Shown one piece after another: positions 45,406 through 58,429 of a stretch of 64,000 bases of DNA. The position numbers and the translations under genes are program-made. Each line of letters opens with the position of its first letter. Position 1 is the first letter of the stretch. Source of the DNA: Cynocephalus volans (Eukaryota; Chordata; Mammalia; Dermoptera; Cynocephalidae); the NCBI RefSeq assembly GCF_027409185.1, contig NC_084462.1, positions 162,133,490 through 162,197,489 of the forward strand. The letters run 5' to 3'. The notes beneath the pieces were generated by a model, which saw only the letters and a program-made list of their open reading frames with translations, was not told the DNA's origin and did not search any database.

Positions 45406-46607
45406 AGGTGACCTTTAATTTACCTTTTACCGGTAGTACTGTGGTCCATACAAACAGTAAGACTCTAAGTCTCCTCCATATACTACATATGAGTATCTCC
45501 TGAGAATAGCAGCCCTATCTTATACCATTATGTCACTTCTACAGCATTTAGTACTGACATTTCATTAGTAGTTGCTTACATTCTTTTTTTAAAAGGTGAT
45601 TTTATGTTCTTTTCAAAAAATTTTTTCAACATTTTAATTTTTTGTTACTTGACAAAAACTGCATATATTTATTGCAAACATGTTGTATTGAAATATGTAT
45701 ACATTGTGGAATGGCTAAATCGAGCTAATTAACATATATATTACTTCACATACTTAGCATTTTTTTTGTGATGAGGACACTAAAATTTACTCTTAGCAGT
45801 TTTCAAGAATACAATACATTGGTATTAACTGTAGTCACCATGGTTTACAAAAGATCTCTTGAACTTATTCTTCTTGTCTAACTGAAATATTGTTTCTTTG
45901 GACCAACATCTCCATCTCACTCTTTCCTGCCTCTGGTAACTACCATTTTACTCTCTGCTTGTATGAGTTCCACATTTTTAGATTCCACGTGTAAATGAGA
46001 CCGTGTGGTATCTGTCTTTCTGTGCCTGGCTTATTTCAGTTAACATAATGTCCTCCAGGCTTATCTATGTTGTTGCAAATGACAGGTTTCCTTCTTTTTA
46101 AAGGCTAAGGAATATTTACATTTTCTTTATTCTTTATTCATCGATGGACACTTAGTTTGATTTAATATCTTGTCTTTTGTGAACAATGCTGTAATGAATG
46201 TGGGAGTGCAGATATCTCTTCAACAGTCTTTTGGGTATATACCCAGTAGTGGGATTTCTGGGTCATGAGATACTCCTATTTTTAAGTTTTTTAGGAACCT
46301 CCATACTGTTTTCCGTAATGGCTATTCTTGTTTACATTCCCTCCAACAGTGTACAAGGGTTCCTTTTCTCCACATCCTTGCCAACACTTACTATCTTTTA
46401 CCTTTTTGATAACAGCCATTCTAACAGGTGTGAGGTGATATCTCACTGTGGTTTTAATTTTCCTTTCTCTGATGATAAGTAATTTTGATCATTTTTTCAT
46501 TTACTTGTTGCCAGATATTTTGTCCAATTTTTAATCAAGTTATTTATTTTCTTAATATCGGGTTGAGTTGCTCGAGTATTTTGGACGTTAACCCCTTATC
46601 AGATGTG

Positions 46608-46955
46608 TGATTCTATGGTTTGTATGTTTATCTCCTCCAAAACTCATGTTGAAATTTAATTGTCATTGTAACAGTATTAAGCAGTGAGACTTTTAAGAGA
46701 TGATTAGACCATGAAGGCTTAACCCTCATGGGTGAGATTGATGACACTATAAAAGGGCAGGTTCAGACCCCTGTAGCTTTCTTTGCCCTTCCACCTTCTG
46801 CCATGAGACAAGGCAGCAAGGAGGTCCTTGTCACATGCCAGCTCCTCTACCTTGGTCTTTCCAGAATCCCAAACTGTGAGCCAATAAGTTTCTTTTCATT
46901 ATAAATTAACCACTCTAAGGTATTTCTGTTATAGCAGCAAAAACAAACTAAGGCA
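46608..46955 (+). mobile_element. MaLR-type LTR inside the old L1
   Basis: From TGATTCTATGGTTTGTATGT to AAACAAACTAAGGCA, with TTGAAATTTAATTGTCATTG, CCTTCCACCTTCTGCCATGA and AAACTGTGAGCCAATAAG. The L1 ORF2 text breaks at CTTATCAGATG and resumes at TATGGTTTGCAAATAC. Confidence 0.75.
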
Positions 46956-47859
46956 TATGGTTTGCAAATACTTTCTCCCATTCTGTAGATTGTCTCTTCA
47001 CTCTGTTGATTGTTTCCTTGGCTGTGCAGAAGCTTCTTAGTTTGATGTAATCCCAACTGTATGTTTTTGCTTCTGTTGCACGTGGTTTTGGGTTCATATT
47101 CAAAAACATTATTGCCCATACTAATGTCTTAGAGTTTTTTATCTTTGTTTTCTTCTGGTAGTTTGTGTTTCAGAACTTACATTTTAGTTTTTAATTCACT
47201 TTGAGTTGATTTTTGTATGTGGTATGAGATAAGGTTCTAATTTCTTTCTTCTGTATGTGGATATCCAGTTGTCCCAACACCATTTATTAACAGACTTTCC
47301 TTTCTCCATTGAGTATTCTTGGCATCTTTGATGAAAAACAATTGACTGTAAATGTGTGGATTTATTTCTGGGCTGTCTATTCTGTTACATTGATCTACTT
47401 TATTTTCCTACCAGTAACGTTCTGTTTTGGTTACTATAGCTTTGTAGTAGATTTTCAAGTCAGGTAGTGTTATGCCTCTGGCTTTGTTCATTTTGGTCAA
47501 GATTGCTTTGGCTACTTCAGGTCTTTTGTGATTCCATACAAATTTTAGAGTTGTTTTTTCTATTTCTGTGAAAAATGTGATTGGCAATTGATAAGGATTG
47601 TATTGAATCTGTAGATCACATTGGGTAATATGAACACTTTAATAATATTAATTATTTCAATTATAAACACAGGATTACTTTCCATTTATTTGTCAATTTC
47701 CTCAATTTTTTAAATCAATGTTTTATAGTTTTCAGTATGTGGGTATTTCACCTTCTTGGTTAAATTTACTTGTAAGTATTTTATTTATAACTATTATAAG
47801 TGCAATTGTTTTCTTAATTTCTTTTTGGGATAGCTCATTGTTAGTGTATTAATATGCTA

Positions 47860-48092
47860 CTGATTTTTTGTTTATTTATTTATTTATTTATTTTGTTTGT
47901 CCTTTTTTTTTTTTTTTTTTTTTTGTGACTGGTAAGGGGATCGCAACCCTTGGCTTGGCGTCGTCCGCTCCGCGCTCAGCCAGTGAGCGCACCGGCCATC
48001 CCTATATAGGATCTGAACCCGCAGCCAGAGGGCTGCTGCACTCCCAGCGCTGCACTCTCCCGAGTGAGCCATGGGGTCGGCCCTGATTTTTG
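47860..48092 (-). mobile_element. Dimeric tRNA-Ile-derived SINE inside the old L1
   Basis: Two tRNA-Ile-like monomers on the minus strand: GGGCCGACCCCATGGCTCAC at the right end with a CCCTATATAGGGATGGCCGG-like joint, then a second monomer ending TGATCC/GCGATCCCCTTACC and a long A tail (T-tract at 47,903-47,924). CTGATTTTTTG (47,860-47,870) and CTGATTTTTG (48,083-48,092) form the TSD within L1 sequence. Confidence 0.85.
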
Positions 48093-48450
48093 TATGTTGA
48101 TTTTATATCCTGAAACTCTACTGAATTAATTTATCAGTTCTAACAGTATTTTGGTGAAGTCTTTAGGATTTTCTATACATAAGATCATGTTGTCTGAAAA
48201 CAGGGATACCTTAACTTCTTACTTTCTAATCTAAATGCCTTTTATTTTTTTCTCTTGCCTAATTTCTCTGGCTAGAACTTCTGATACTATGTTGCATGGA
48301 AGTGACAAGAGTGGGCATCACTGTCTTGTTCCTGATCTTAGAGGAAAAGCTTTCAATTTTTCACCATTGAGTATGATGTTAGCTGTTGGTTTGTCATATA
48401 TGACCTTTATTGTGTTAAGGTATATTCCTTCTATACTTAATTTGTTGACA

Positions 48451-48829
48451 GTATTTAATTATATATATATTTTAAATGTATTTTGCCTTTTAAAAAATTA
48501 TTGAAACATAATTGATTGTAAATGTCTGGGGTACAGTGTTGAATATACATACCTATGTGTAATAGGTGATGCCCCAATCAGGATAATTAGTACATTCAAC
48601 ATTATACAATGTAATCAGTTTTTATGGCCCTTTGCCAGTTTCTCGCTAACTCCCCCTCCCGCTTTCCCATCTCTGTGGTCTCAGTTCTGTTCTCTCCTTT
48701 TGAAAGTTCAATTAATTATTGTGATTGCTGTATCTTTCTTTCATTTTTTAATTTATTTGCTTGTTTTTGTAGCTCCCACTTATTAGTGAGGACATGTAGC
48801 ATTTCTCTTTCTGAGAGTTTTTAAATATA
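48451..48829 (-). mobile_element. L1 3' fragment inside the old L1
   Basis: On the minus strand this is the last L1 codons plus a 3' UTR of the subfamily seen at 35,583-36,640 (shared AATTATCCTGAT and GAACAGAACTGAG blocks). Its TSDs are GTATTTAATTATA (48,451-48,463) and GTTTTTAAATATA (48,817-48,829). Confidence 0.75.
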
Positions 48830-50102
48830 AAAAGGATGTTGAGATTTGTCAACTGCTTTTTGGGCATCTATTGAGATGATCATATGGTTTTTGTCATTCA
48901 TTCTGTTAATGTGGTGTGTCACATTTATCGGTTTGCATATGTCAAACTATCTTTCCATCCCTGGTATAAATCCCATTTAATCATGGTGAATGATCCTTGT
49001 AATGTGCTATTGAATTCAGTTTGCTAGTATTTTGTTGAGAATTTTTGCATCTATGTTCATCAGCAACATTAGCCTGTAATTTTCTATTCTTGGACTGTTC
49101 TTGCCTGGCTTTGGGTTTAGGACAATGCTGGCCTCGTAAAATTAGTTTGGAAGTATTCTCTCTTCTTTAATTTTTTTGGAAGAGTTTGAGAAAGATTGGT
49201 ATTAGTTCTTCTTTAACTGTTCGATAGGATTCAGCAGAGAAGATATCAAATCCTAGGCTTTTCTTTGATGAGAAGCATTTTGTAATGATCCAATCTCTTA
49301 ACTTGTTATTGGTCTGTTCAGATTTTCTATTTCTTTGTGATTCTGTTTGGTAGGTTGTATGTGTCTAGAAATTTATCCATTTCTTCTAAGTTATCCAATT
49401 TATTGGCATATAATTGTTTGTAGTAGTCTCTTATAATCCTTTGTATTTCTGTGGTATCAGTTGTAATGTCTCTTCTTTTAGTTCTAATTTTATTTATTTG
49501 AATATTCTCTTTTTTTTAGTCTAGGTAAAGGTTTATTAATTTTATCCTTTTTAAGATAAAATAAAGTCAGTTTTTTGATCTTTTCTATTATTTCTCTAGT
49601 TTGTATTTTGTTTATTTTTTCTGTGATCTTTACTATTTCCTTTCTTCTGCTAACATTAGACTTAGTTTGTTCTTGTTTTTCTAGTTCCTTAAGGTGTAAC
49701 ATTAGCTTGTTTATTTGGAATCTTTAGTCTTTCTTGATGTAGATGTTCATTGTTATAGACTTCCTTTTTAGTATTGCTGCATCCCATATGTTTTGTATGT
49801 TGTGTTTTCATTTTCATTTATCTCAAGATATTTTAAAATTTTTCTTTTAATTTCTTTATTGACCCATTGATTGTTCAGGAGCATGTTGTCTAATTTCCAT
49901 GTATTTGTTAATTTTATTAAATTCTTCCTTTTATTTATTCTAGATTCATACTATGTGAGGAAAAAAATACTTGATATGATTTCAGTCTCCTTAAATTTGT
50001 TAAGACTTGTTTTGTGGCCTAACATATGAGGATGATCTATCTAAGAGAATGTTCTGTGTACACTTATGTGTGTTGTGCTGCTGTTGGATGAAATGTTCTG
50101 TA

Positions 50103-50420
50103 CCTTAGTCCCTCCTTATCCATGGGGATATGTTCTAAGACCTTCAGTGGGTGCCTAAAACCATGGAGTATACTGAACCCTATATATATTATGTTATTTT
50201 TTATCTGATAAGAAAGATGGCTACTGAGTCACTACCAGTGGGTGGTGTATACAGCATGGATACACTAGACAAAGGGATGACTGACATCTTAGGTATGATG
50301 GATGTGGACAGTGCAAGATTTCATAATGCTACTCAGAAGAGTATGTAATTTAAAATTTATGAATTGTTTAATTCTGAAATTTTGTAGAGAGCAAAACTAT
50401 GGAAAAGAAGGGCTACTGTA
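50103..50420. mobile_element. Tigger-type MITE (MER2-like) inside the old L1
   Basis: Terminal repeats AGTCCCTCCTTATCC and its degenerate complement at the right (GAAGGGCTACTG) are flanked by TA at 50,101-50,102 and 50,421-50,422. L1 text breaks at TGTTCTG and resumes at TATGCCTGTTAGG. Confidence 0.8.
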
Positions 50421-52539
50421 TATGCCTGTTAGGCCCATTTCATCTAAAGTATAGTTTAAGTCTGATGTTTTCTTATAGATATTCTGTCTGGATGATCAGC
50501 TCTTTGTGGAAAATCGAGTCCCCTATTATTATTGTATTACAGTCTATCTTTACCTTCAGCTCTATATTTGCTTTATATGTATAGGTGTTCTAGTGCTGGG
50601 TGCATATATATTTACAACTGTTAGAGCCTCTTGATGAATTGAACGTCTCATCATTATATGGAACCTTCTTTGTTTTTTGTTACAGTTTTTGACTGAAGTC
50701 TATTTCATTTGATATAAAGAGTAAGCTGCTCTTGCTCTCTTTTGGTTTCCATTTGTGTGGGCTATCTTTTCCCACTTCTTTACTTTTAGTTTATGTGTAT
50801 TCATACAGGTGAAGTGTGTCTTTTGGAAGTAGCATATAGATAGGTCTTAGAGTTTTTAAAACTCAGTTAGAGCTACTTTATGTCTTTTGACTGAAGAATT
50901 TGATCCATTCACATTTAAGATAATTATTGATGTATATATACTTGCTAGTGCCATTTTGTCATTGTTTTCTGATTGTTTTACAGATCCTTTGTTCTGTCCT
51001 TTTGATCTTGCTGTCTTCCTTTGGGAATTTGTAATTTTCTTTAGTGGTATGGTTTGATTTGAGTTTTTTACTTTTTATCTTTTCTGCATTTACTATGGCA
51101 TTTTGCTCTGTGGTTACCATGAGTCTTACAAAAAATATTTTATGGTTGTAACAGGCTATTTTAAGATGATAACAACTTAACTTTGATTACATTAAAAAAA
51201 AAAAAAAAACTACACTTACTTCACCTCCCCCCCAGCATTTAAAATTTTTGACATTGTAATTTACATATTTATATTGTGTATCCCTTAATGCATCATTATA
51301 GCTATTATTTTAAATATTTGTCTCTTAACCTTCATACTAAAGACATGATTGATTTACAAATCACTACTACAATATTTGAGTATTCTGAATATTACTGTAT
51401 ACTTACTTTTACCAGTGAGTTTTATACTTTCATATATTTTTGTATTACTAATTAGCATACTTTTCCTTCAGTTTGAAAACTCCCATTAGCATTTCTTGTA
51501 AGGCAGGTCTGGTGGTGATAAACTTTCTCAAAACTTTTATTTATTTGGTGAAGTCTTAATCTCTTTCATTTCTGAAGGACAGCTTTGCTGAGTACAGTAT
51601 TTTCGGTTGACAGCTTTTTTCCTTAAGCACTTTGAAGGAAATGCTTATCATCCCACTATGTTCTGGACTGTAAGGTCTCTGCTGAGAAATTTGCTGCTAG
51701 CCTTATTGCAACTCCTTTATATGTTATTTGCTTCTTTTCTCTTACTGCTTTCGAGATCCTCTCTGTCTTTGATTTTTGACAGTTTATATGTCAAAAATAT
51801 GTCTTCATGTAGTCTTGTTTAGATTGAATCTGACTGAAGGCCTTTGACCTTCCTCAACCTGTATATTTATATCTTTATTCACATTTGGAATTTTTTGCTA
51901 TTATTTCTTTAAATAAGATTCTTATCCCTTTGTCTTTCTCTTCTTCTTTACAAACTCCTATAAGTTGAACACTTGCTTTTTTGATGCCTTTCCATAAATT
52001 CTGTATGCTTTCTTTATTTTTAATTCCTTTTTCTTTTTTCTTCTCTGACCATATATTTTCAACTAATCTGTCTTTGAGTTCACAAATTCTTTTCATCTGT
52101 TCAATCAATTCTTTTATCAATCCTCTCTATTGCATTTTTCCATTTTACTCATTATTATTCAGCTTTAGAATTTCTCTTTAATTTTTAAAGTAATTTCAAA
52201 CTCTCCATTAAGTTTCTCATTTTGATCACTTATTGTTTTTCTAATGTCATGGAATTCTATCTTATTGAAATTTGCTGAGCTTCCTTAAAACAATTATTTT
52301 GAATTTTCTGTCAGGTAGTTTGTATTTCTACATTTTTTTTTTTTTTTGGTTCAGCTAATAAGAGATTATTGTGTTCTTTTAGTTCTTTATGTTATCTATC
52401 CTTGGTTTTTCATGTTTATTGTTGCCTTATATTGACATCCAAACATTTAAAGAAGTAGAAACTTATTCCAGTCTTTTTAGACTTGCTTTGTCTGAGAAAG
52501 CCCTTTACCAGTCAGCCCATCCAGAGATTCTGGGCAGGC

Positions 52540-53600
52540 CATCTGACATGATCTGAGGGTGGGCTGGCCTGGTGTCTTAGTCCATGGGGTTGGTCCTGAA
52601 GCCTGGATCCACTAGAATGGACCTGTTGATTAGGTCTGTGGTGATAGGCCTGGTGCCTGGGAATACTAGGAAAGGTCTAGAATCTGAGTCCATCAGGGCT
52701 GGCCTAGATTTTTGGTATGCAAGGGTAGCCTAGGAGCTGTAATCTGTGGGGTTCAGCCTGACATTGTGGTGTACTGGGGTGGCCCTTGACCCTAGATCTA
52801 CTAGAGCCTAAGGCAATAAGAACCAGCCAGGGGCCATGGGGACTGGCCTGGAGCCTAGATCCACTGATGCTGGCCTAGAAGATGGGTGTGTAGGTGCTGT
52901 CCTAGATGCTAGGTCCACAAGGGCTGGCCTGGATCTTAGGACCTCAGTGGCCAGCCTGGAATCTAGGTACATAGAGTCCTGGAACCTGGGTCCATAAGGG
53001 CTGGTTTAGCACTGCAGCCTACTGAGATAGGCCTCAACTCTGGGTCTACTAATGTGGATTTGGGCCCTGGGTCTGCTCAAAGAGGCTTGGGCTCTGAGAA
53101 TGCTGGAGTGTAGGGCGACATGAGCTGGCCTGGCAATGGTCAGGCCTGGAGCTTATGTACATGAGTGCCTTCCTGATTTTTGAGGCCAGGGGTGCCAACT
53201 TGGTGCTAGGATGGGCCTGAAGCCTGGGGCTGTCTTCATGCTGGGTGGACCTGGATTCTATATCCACTGGGGCCAGCCTTATGACAAAGGCTGCAGGGGC
53301 CAGCCTGGTTCTGGTGTGGGCCAGAAGCCTGAGACTGTGTGGGCTAGCCTGGTGCTGGGGGAGTTCCAAAACCTGGCCCCCAGGTGGACCTGGAGCCTGG
53401 TTCTGTTGGGGCTGACCTGCCACAGGAGCTAGTCTGAAGATTGAGTCCACAGGTGAAAGCCTGTGATGTGGAGTTTGGTCTGGTGCTGGTGGCAGGATGA
53501 ACCCTGAGGCTGCTGAGGTTGGCCTGGTAGTAGGGTGGGCCTGAAGGATCAGTTTGGGTACTGTCTTGAAGTCTGAGGCCTTGGGGGCCTGTCTGTCACT
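52540..53600 (-). repeat. Degenerate minisatellite in the old L1 5' UTR
   Basis: Dozens of imperfect, roughly 25-45 bp units built on GGCCTGGAGCCTGGGTCCAC and GGGGCTGGCCTGG. The region is G/C/T-skewed and clearly repetitive. The frame at 53,049-53,450 (133 codons, minus) is a translation of the repeat, not a gene. Confidence 0.8.
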
Positions 53601-53929
53601 GGGTTTTACTGGGGCAAGCCCAGTTTAGGGATCCAAGGCAAAGTCTGGTGCTCATCTCCCTCGTCTATCTCTGCACGAAGGGTATTTTTCTCCATGCTGT
53701 GCTGCATGGAAGGTTGAGGGAGGGGTGATGTGGGTAATATAAAACTTTACTTCCTACCCTCTTCAATGTAACTTATCTATGATACATCCAGGTGCTGTAA
53801 TCTCTCATCTGGTTTCCATAGTTCTTGTGAATTTATTTTCATGGGTGGATAGTTCAAATTGATGTTTCTGTGGGGAGACAAGTGCTGAAAGAGTCTTATT
53901 CTCCCATCTTGCTGACGTCCCCTTAATAC

Positions 53930-55255
53930 ATTTTCAAATAAATGAATAAACAAATGACTGTCTTCCTTATGGAAACGTAATAAATATAAAAGTTTTAATG
54001 TTAAATAAATCAACAATGGATGCCAAAGCCTTTTAAAAACATTTATTTAAAGCCTCTAGATACAGTACCATTCCATTCCTTTTTTCCTTCATTTTAAATT
54101 TTTTTAGGTACAGCAAGTAATTTTTGTTTAGTATGTAAGGCTAAGCATTAAACGTTTAAGGCTGAGGCTCCCTGGCAAGACAAGCCTTTTTCAAGGTGCC
54201 TGTTTCTGCCTCCTCCAGCTCAGAGACAAGTCATGATTCCATGTCCCCATTATCTTGTCCATATTACTGATTATAAGTAGACTCTGATTTGCATCAGCCT
54301 CATCACCCTGCCATTTGACTAATTTCTAACAGCTATGAGTAAATAGTTTGGGTTTCTTGGCCAATCCCTCACCCTCATGTTTACCGTAGAAGATATCAAT
54401 TAACAAAGTTAACATAAGCAAAATTGGGTCCTCCATTTGAACACATACTGCATCCAGAATACAGTTGAGACTTTCAATGAAAACAAACAAAAATATATCT
54501 TAAAATAATGAAAAATTCAGCACCCTGACATCTGGCCAAAAGGAATAGATCTGGGGGACTTCTTCTGCATGGACATGACTGACATATGCACCCTGAGATC
54601 ATCCCATGGGTGCACTACAGAAAGACAGCACAAGCAAGACTGCAGTGGGAATGAACTATCCTGGAAAGGGCCAATGCATGGGCTTCTGTGATCCTGGAGT
54701 GGGTGACCAGTTGCAGGGCTGTTCAGATGTAGCAATTAGCCTCCAGATAAATACCATTCTATGCCTGAGGTTCAAAATTCCGACAGCTTGGAGTTAGTAG
54801 CTAGGAATGGGGTTAGAGAAAGAAGACGCAAATGAAGAATGTGGGAGAGGGAAGGAATAAAATGATGAAAGCTGATCTAATTCTTCTTAACTGTATTTTA
54901 TTGCCAGAAAGTTAGGATTCTTGAAATTGATATGATAATTTATGTGTGGTGGATATAAATTCCTGTTTGGTGTTAATGAGTGCTATTTTTAATAGAGCAG
55001 AAAAGCAAAATGCACAAAAGTGGAAGAGACACTAAAGATACATATTTTTTACTGCTCATTATGGTGGGTGACTTCAGAGGTGAAACTGGGAGAAGTAAGG
55101 GGTGCAACATTTCACATCATTTTTAGGTAGCTTCAGTTCCTACACTGTGCTTTAGAAAACTACCTTCTCCTGATTCAACCCTGTCCTCCCTATGTCTTTG
55201 TATATTATCCTTAAGATAAGAAAGCAGATAGAGAAAAGTTAGGAAAAGACCTTTT
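53930..55255. other. Unassigned non-coding DNA
   Basis: No gene or clear repeat recognised. The short frames near 54,517-54,797 lie on opposite strands and are chance. Confidence 0.35.
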
Positions 55256-55259
55256 ATTA

Positions 55260-55444
55260 AACAACATGAAGGGCCGACCCCGTGGCTCACTCAGGAGAGT
55301 GCGGTGCTGGGAGCTCAGCAGTGCTCCGGCCGCGGGTTCGGATCCTATATAGGGATGGCCGGTACACTCACTGGCTGAGCACGGTGTGGGCGACGCCCAG
55401 CCAAGGGTTGTGATCCCCTTACTGGTCACAAAAAGGACAAAAAT

Positions 55445-55476
<32 letters not shown>

Positions 55477-55491
55477 AAACAACAACATGAA
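55260..55491 (+). mobile_element. Complete dimeric tRNA-Ile-derived SINE
   Basis: AACAACATGAA is duplicated at 55,260-55,270 and 55,481-55,491. Monomer 1 begins GGGCCGACCCCGTGGCTCAC (box A region) and has box B GGTTCGGATCC at 55,335-55,345. A TATATAGGGA joint follows. Monomer 2 begins TGGCCGGTACACTCACTGGC and ends with GGGTTGTGATCCCC and TTACTGGTCA. A short AAAAAGGACAAAAATAAAT spacer and a poly(A) tail complete it. There is essentially no tRNA-unrelated body. This structure fits the colugo CYN family. Confidence 0.9.
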
Positions 55492-55649
55492 GAAAATGAT
55501 TCTGATTCTTGTCTTTGACTTCTCCTTTCCCTTTATTTTAAAGATCATCAAAAATAACATCACGGCAATCTCATATTCTAGAAGTTGTGCTGGGTAATCC
55601 CTTGAACTTACCTGGCCGTTAACCCTGCCTCAGTAGTTCTCTAAATAAT

Positions 55650-55890
55650 GTCCTGGTTGGCAGAATAGAGTAGTGCTAAAAGGGTGGACTTTGTAGGCTG
55701 ACAGCTTAGGTTGATACCTCATCTCTGCATTTCCTATGCATGAACCTTAAAAAAGTGGTAAATCTCTCTATGCCTAAGTTTTCTCATTTAAAATAGGATT
55801 ATTGGTAGCACCTATCTCCTTGGGTTGTTAAAGTTGATTAAATAAAAGCATTAGCCACAATGCCTGGCACATAGCAAACAAACACTAGCC
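55650..55890 (+). repeat. MIR SINE
   Basis: GAATAGAGTAGTGCTAAAAG, TCTCTCTATGCCTAAGTTTT, CTCATTTAAAATAGGATTAT, CCTTGGGTTGTTAAAGTTGA and AATGCCTGGCACATAGCAAA follow MIR. Confidence 0.8.
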
Positions 55891-55894
55891 ACTG

Positions 55895-58425
55895 TTATCA
55901 TGCTATTTGTGTCATCTATCATTTGAATACATTTACAGAACCAAGGATATTAAGGCAAGGAGCTTTTTAGAAATCAGCATATCTGTAATTTACTGCTTGG
56001 GGGTACCCCAAGGAACTGCACAATTTTATATACATAAAGGATGCTGAAAATAGGGTAGAGAACTGGATCCATGTGAAAGAAGACTGATGACATGTAATCT
56101 AAATCTTGTCTAGATCCCTATCAGTGATGGGAGACTAAAGATGATCTGGTGATTATTTTCTAGCTCCAATCTTTCAGGTTCAGTGCTGACCATACTGACA
56201 ATATTTATCCTTTGGCTCTTTTTTATCCAGAGCTCAGAATGAGTCAGCTCTAAGTCATTGTTTTCCAGAGTGGTTATATTTGAGCTCTAGTGGGAGATAT
56301 GGAGTCACGTTTTCATACTGTGTTATTAGACACATTGTAGGTGATTATTTATTGCATAGTAAGCAACTATAGCTTATACTACCTGGGATGTTTGCCTCCG
56401 AGCTTTGGGTAAGTGGGAAGGTGATGTTTGCTCATTTACTGACCATCAACAGCTATAGGATTTAGCAGACTTGGAGCGAGTTAGAGTTACAGAGGTATAA
56501 ATTATCCATGCAAATAACCCTACATCTAGTTCTTAGCTGATAGAATTTAATAGAATTATCCTGAAATAAGTGATAAATCTGTTGGCAAGCATAGAAAAGG
56601 AATAAATTCTCAGAATCTGATTTAAATATTCTGCAAACACATATTATGTACATACTCTGTGTCCAAAGATCTATAATCTATCTTTTTTTAAATCGTCACA
56701 AGTGTCTTAAGAGATCATAGTCTTTTTCCTCAGATTGAAACAAACAAACAAACAAACAAGACCCAAAACAGTGAAGCTTAGAGTTATTCAATGAGCAAGT
56801 GACACAACTGGGATTAGAATTTAGCATCATCTGTCATCTGATCAGATTTTTTCTCATTGGTTTATGCTCCTACAGCACATGGATATGGGAACCTGGTTTT
56901 GGTTGAGTGAGGGCAGCTTCTTCCAATAAGTGATGACATCATATTTGTCAGGTTTTCTGCCTAGTCATTTGATTGGACAAAAAGGACAAGATCAGGGGCT
57001 CAGAAGTTAGTTTTTGGCTCAGTAAATTTGTCCTGAGACAACATCAATGACATGGGAGGTTCTAAGAGAGTTTTGTTGGTAGTAAAGGGAATAATTTCCT
57101 GGAATTCATTTAGTAAGTATCTAGCAAGTTCCTACTATGTGTTGTGCATTGTTCTGAGCAAAGAAAGTAGAGTAATAAAATTTATAACAATCTGTGCCTT
57201 TAGAACGCTTTTCATGTTTTATTTTTATTTTTTACACGATGAAATGCTTTTACTTGTAGACTAATATTTAAAAACCTTTTCACTAGTTACAGCTTCTTGG
57301 TAATTTTAGTGCCTGCTATAAGCAAAGTTCTATTAGGCAACTTTAACTCTAGCTTGTTTACCACTTACTAATTATTGAATTGGGAACTACCAGACAGTAA
57401 GAGCTTTAGGCCTTAAAGCAAGAGTAAACAGAAGTTTATCTTATTAGATTGTTAGGAGAAATAGAGCTTTCCTTCCTCTTATTTTTTTAAAAAATATATG
57501 CCATTATAACATGAGCATCTAAAATCTTACCCGGGGGTTAGCAGAGGCTGCTAGCTTTTGTGGTTTGATGTGCTGCAGCAGGCATGTTGCTAAATTTTCT
57601 TCCTGTCATTCTTCTCTAGTTTAATCTTTGGATGCTTTTTCTTTGTATGAGCTAAAATGCTTACTTATCTCATTAAAAGTGACTTAACATGGTCCATTCT
57701 TTAAAGTAAAGAGACCCAGGTTTTAGTCTCAGAATCACCATTTACTAGACAAATAACATGGAACAAGCTATTTAAACTTACTGGGGTCAGGTTCCTCATA
57801 TTTTTAGTGTTTTCTTTAAAAATAAAAGAAAATAATTAATGAGTTATTTTTTCAGACACCCCCAAACCTAGTATATTCATATTAATTTAATTAATTTTTT
57901 GAGACTTTCTTTGGAAGTATACATTTTCTTTCCCCAACTAGATTATCAGGTTTTTGATATCATAAATATTGTCACATACCTTTTTAAATCTCCTGATGCA
58001 TGAATATGTTAGCAATGTATGTTTGGCAGTATTTTGAGTGACTTTGGAAAAAAGTGAATGAAAATAATGAAAGGAATTAATTTACCCACTTTAGGTATTT
58101 GCACCTATTGATGTACATGAGGCATTTTCTATCTTGACTGGAAGCAAGCCTAAGAGAGCAATATATATATGAGGAATAAAATGGGAAACATACCTCACTT
58201 GGTACCTTGACTGGCTTCCAGCTTCTATAGAGAGCAGGGATGAGAAACTGGTCATTAGGAATAAATGGAATTATGTTGGGGTTCAAATGGCAATGCAAGG
58301 CATAGTTAAGGGACGAGGTGTTTTTCTTACCTTTATAGAGAGCTCAACTGTATTCAGAAAGTCTAATGATGAGTGTGAGGGAAGAGAGGAGTAGGATATT
58401 GGCAGGCTGGGGACAACCTCGTCCT
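55895..58425. other. Unassigned DNA with MIR scraps
   Basis: MIR-like pieces are at about 56,690-56,830 (minus) and 57,690-57,810 (plus; CCCAGGTTTTAGTCTCAGAA, CAAGCTATTTAAACTTACT). No gene is supported. Confidence 0.4.
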
Positions 58426-58429
58426 GACT

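Larger units (their letters stand above)
45586..53924 (-). mobile_element. Old near-full-length L1 (L1MA/L1PB-like) with nested insertions
   Basis: The 3' UTR is at 45,590-45,990 (ATATGTATACATTGTGGAAT, CGAGCTAATTAACATATATA). Dead ORF2 extends to about 51,000 and dead ORF1 to about 52,400, with a coiled-coil remnant at 51,875-52,120 (KKEKGIKNKESIQNLWKG). A repetitive 5' UTR runs from 52,500 to 53,640, and a GACGTCAGCAAGATGGGAGA 5' end lies at about 53,922. Both ORFs are full of stops and frameshifts. A weak TSD is possible (TACATTCTT at 45,577-45,585; TACATTTT at 53,927-53,934). Four later elements sit inside it, and L1 text resumes on both sides of each. Confidence 0.85.

Noticed and set aside
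53049..53450. 133-codon proline-rich minus-strand ORF
   Set aside because: It is a translation of the minisatellite in the old L1 5' UTR.
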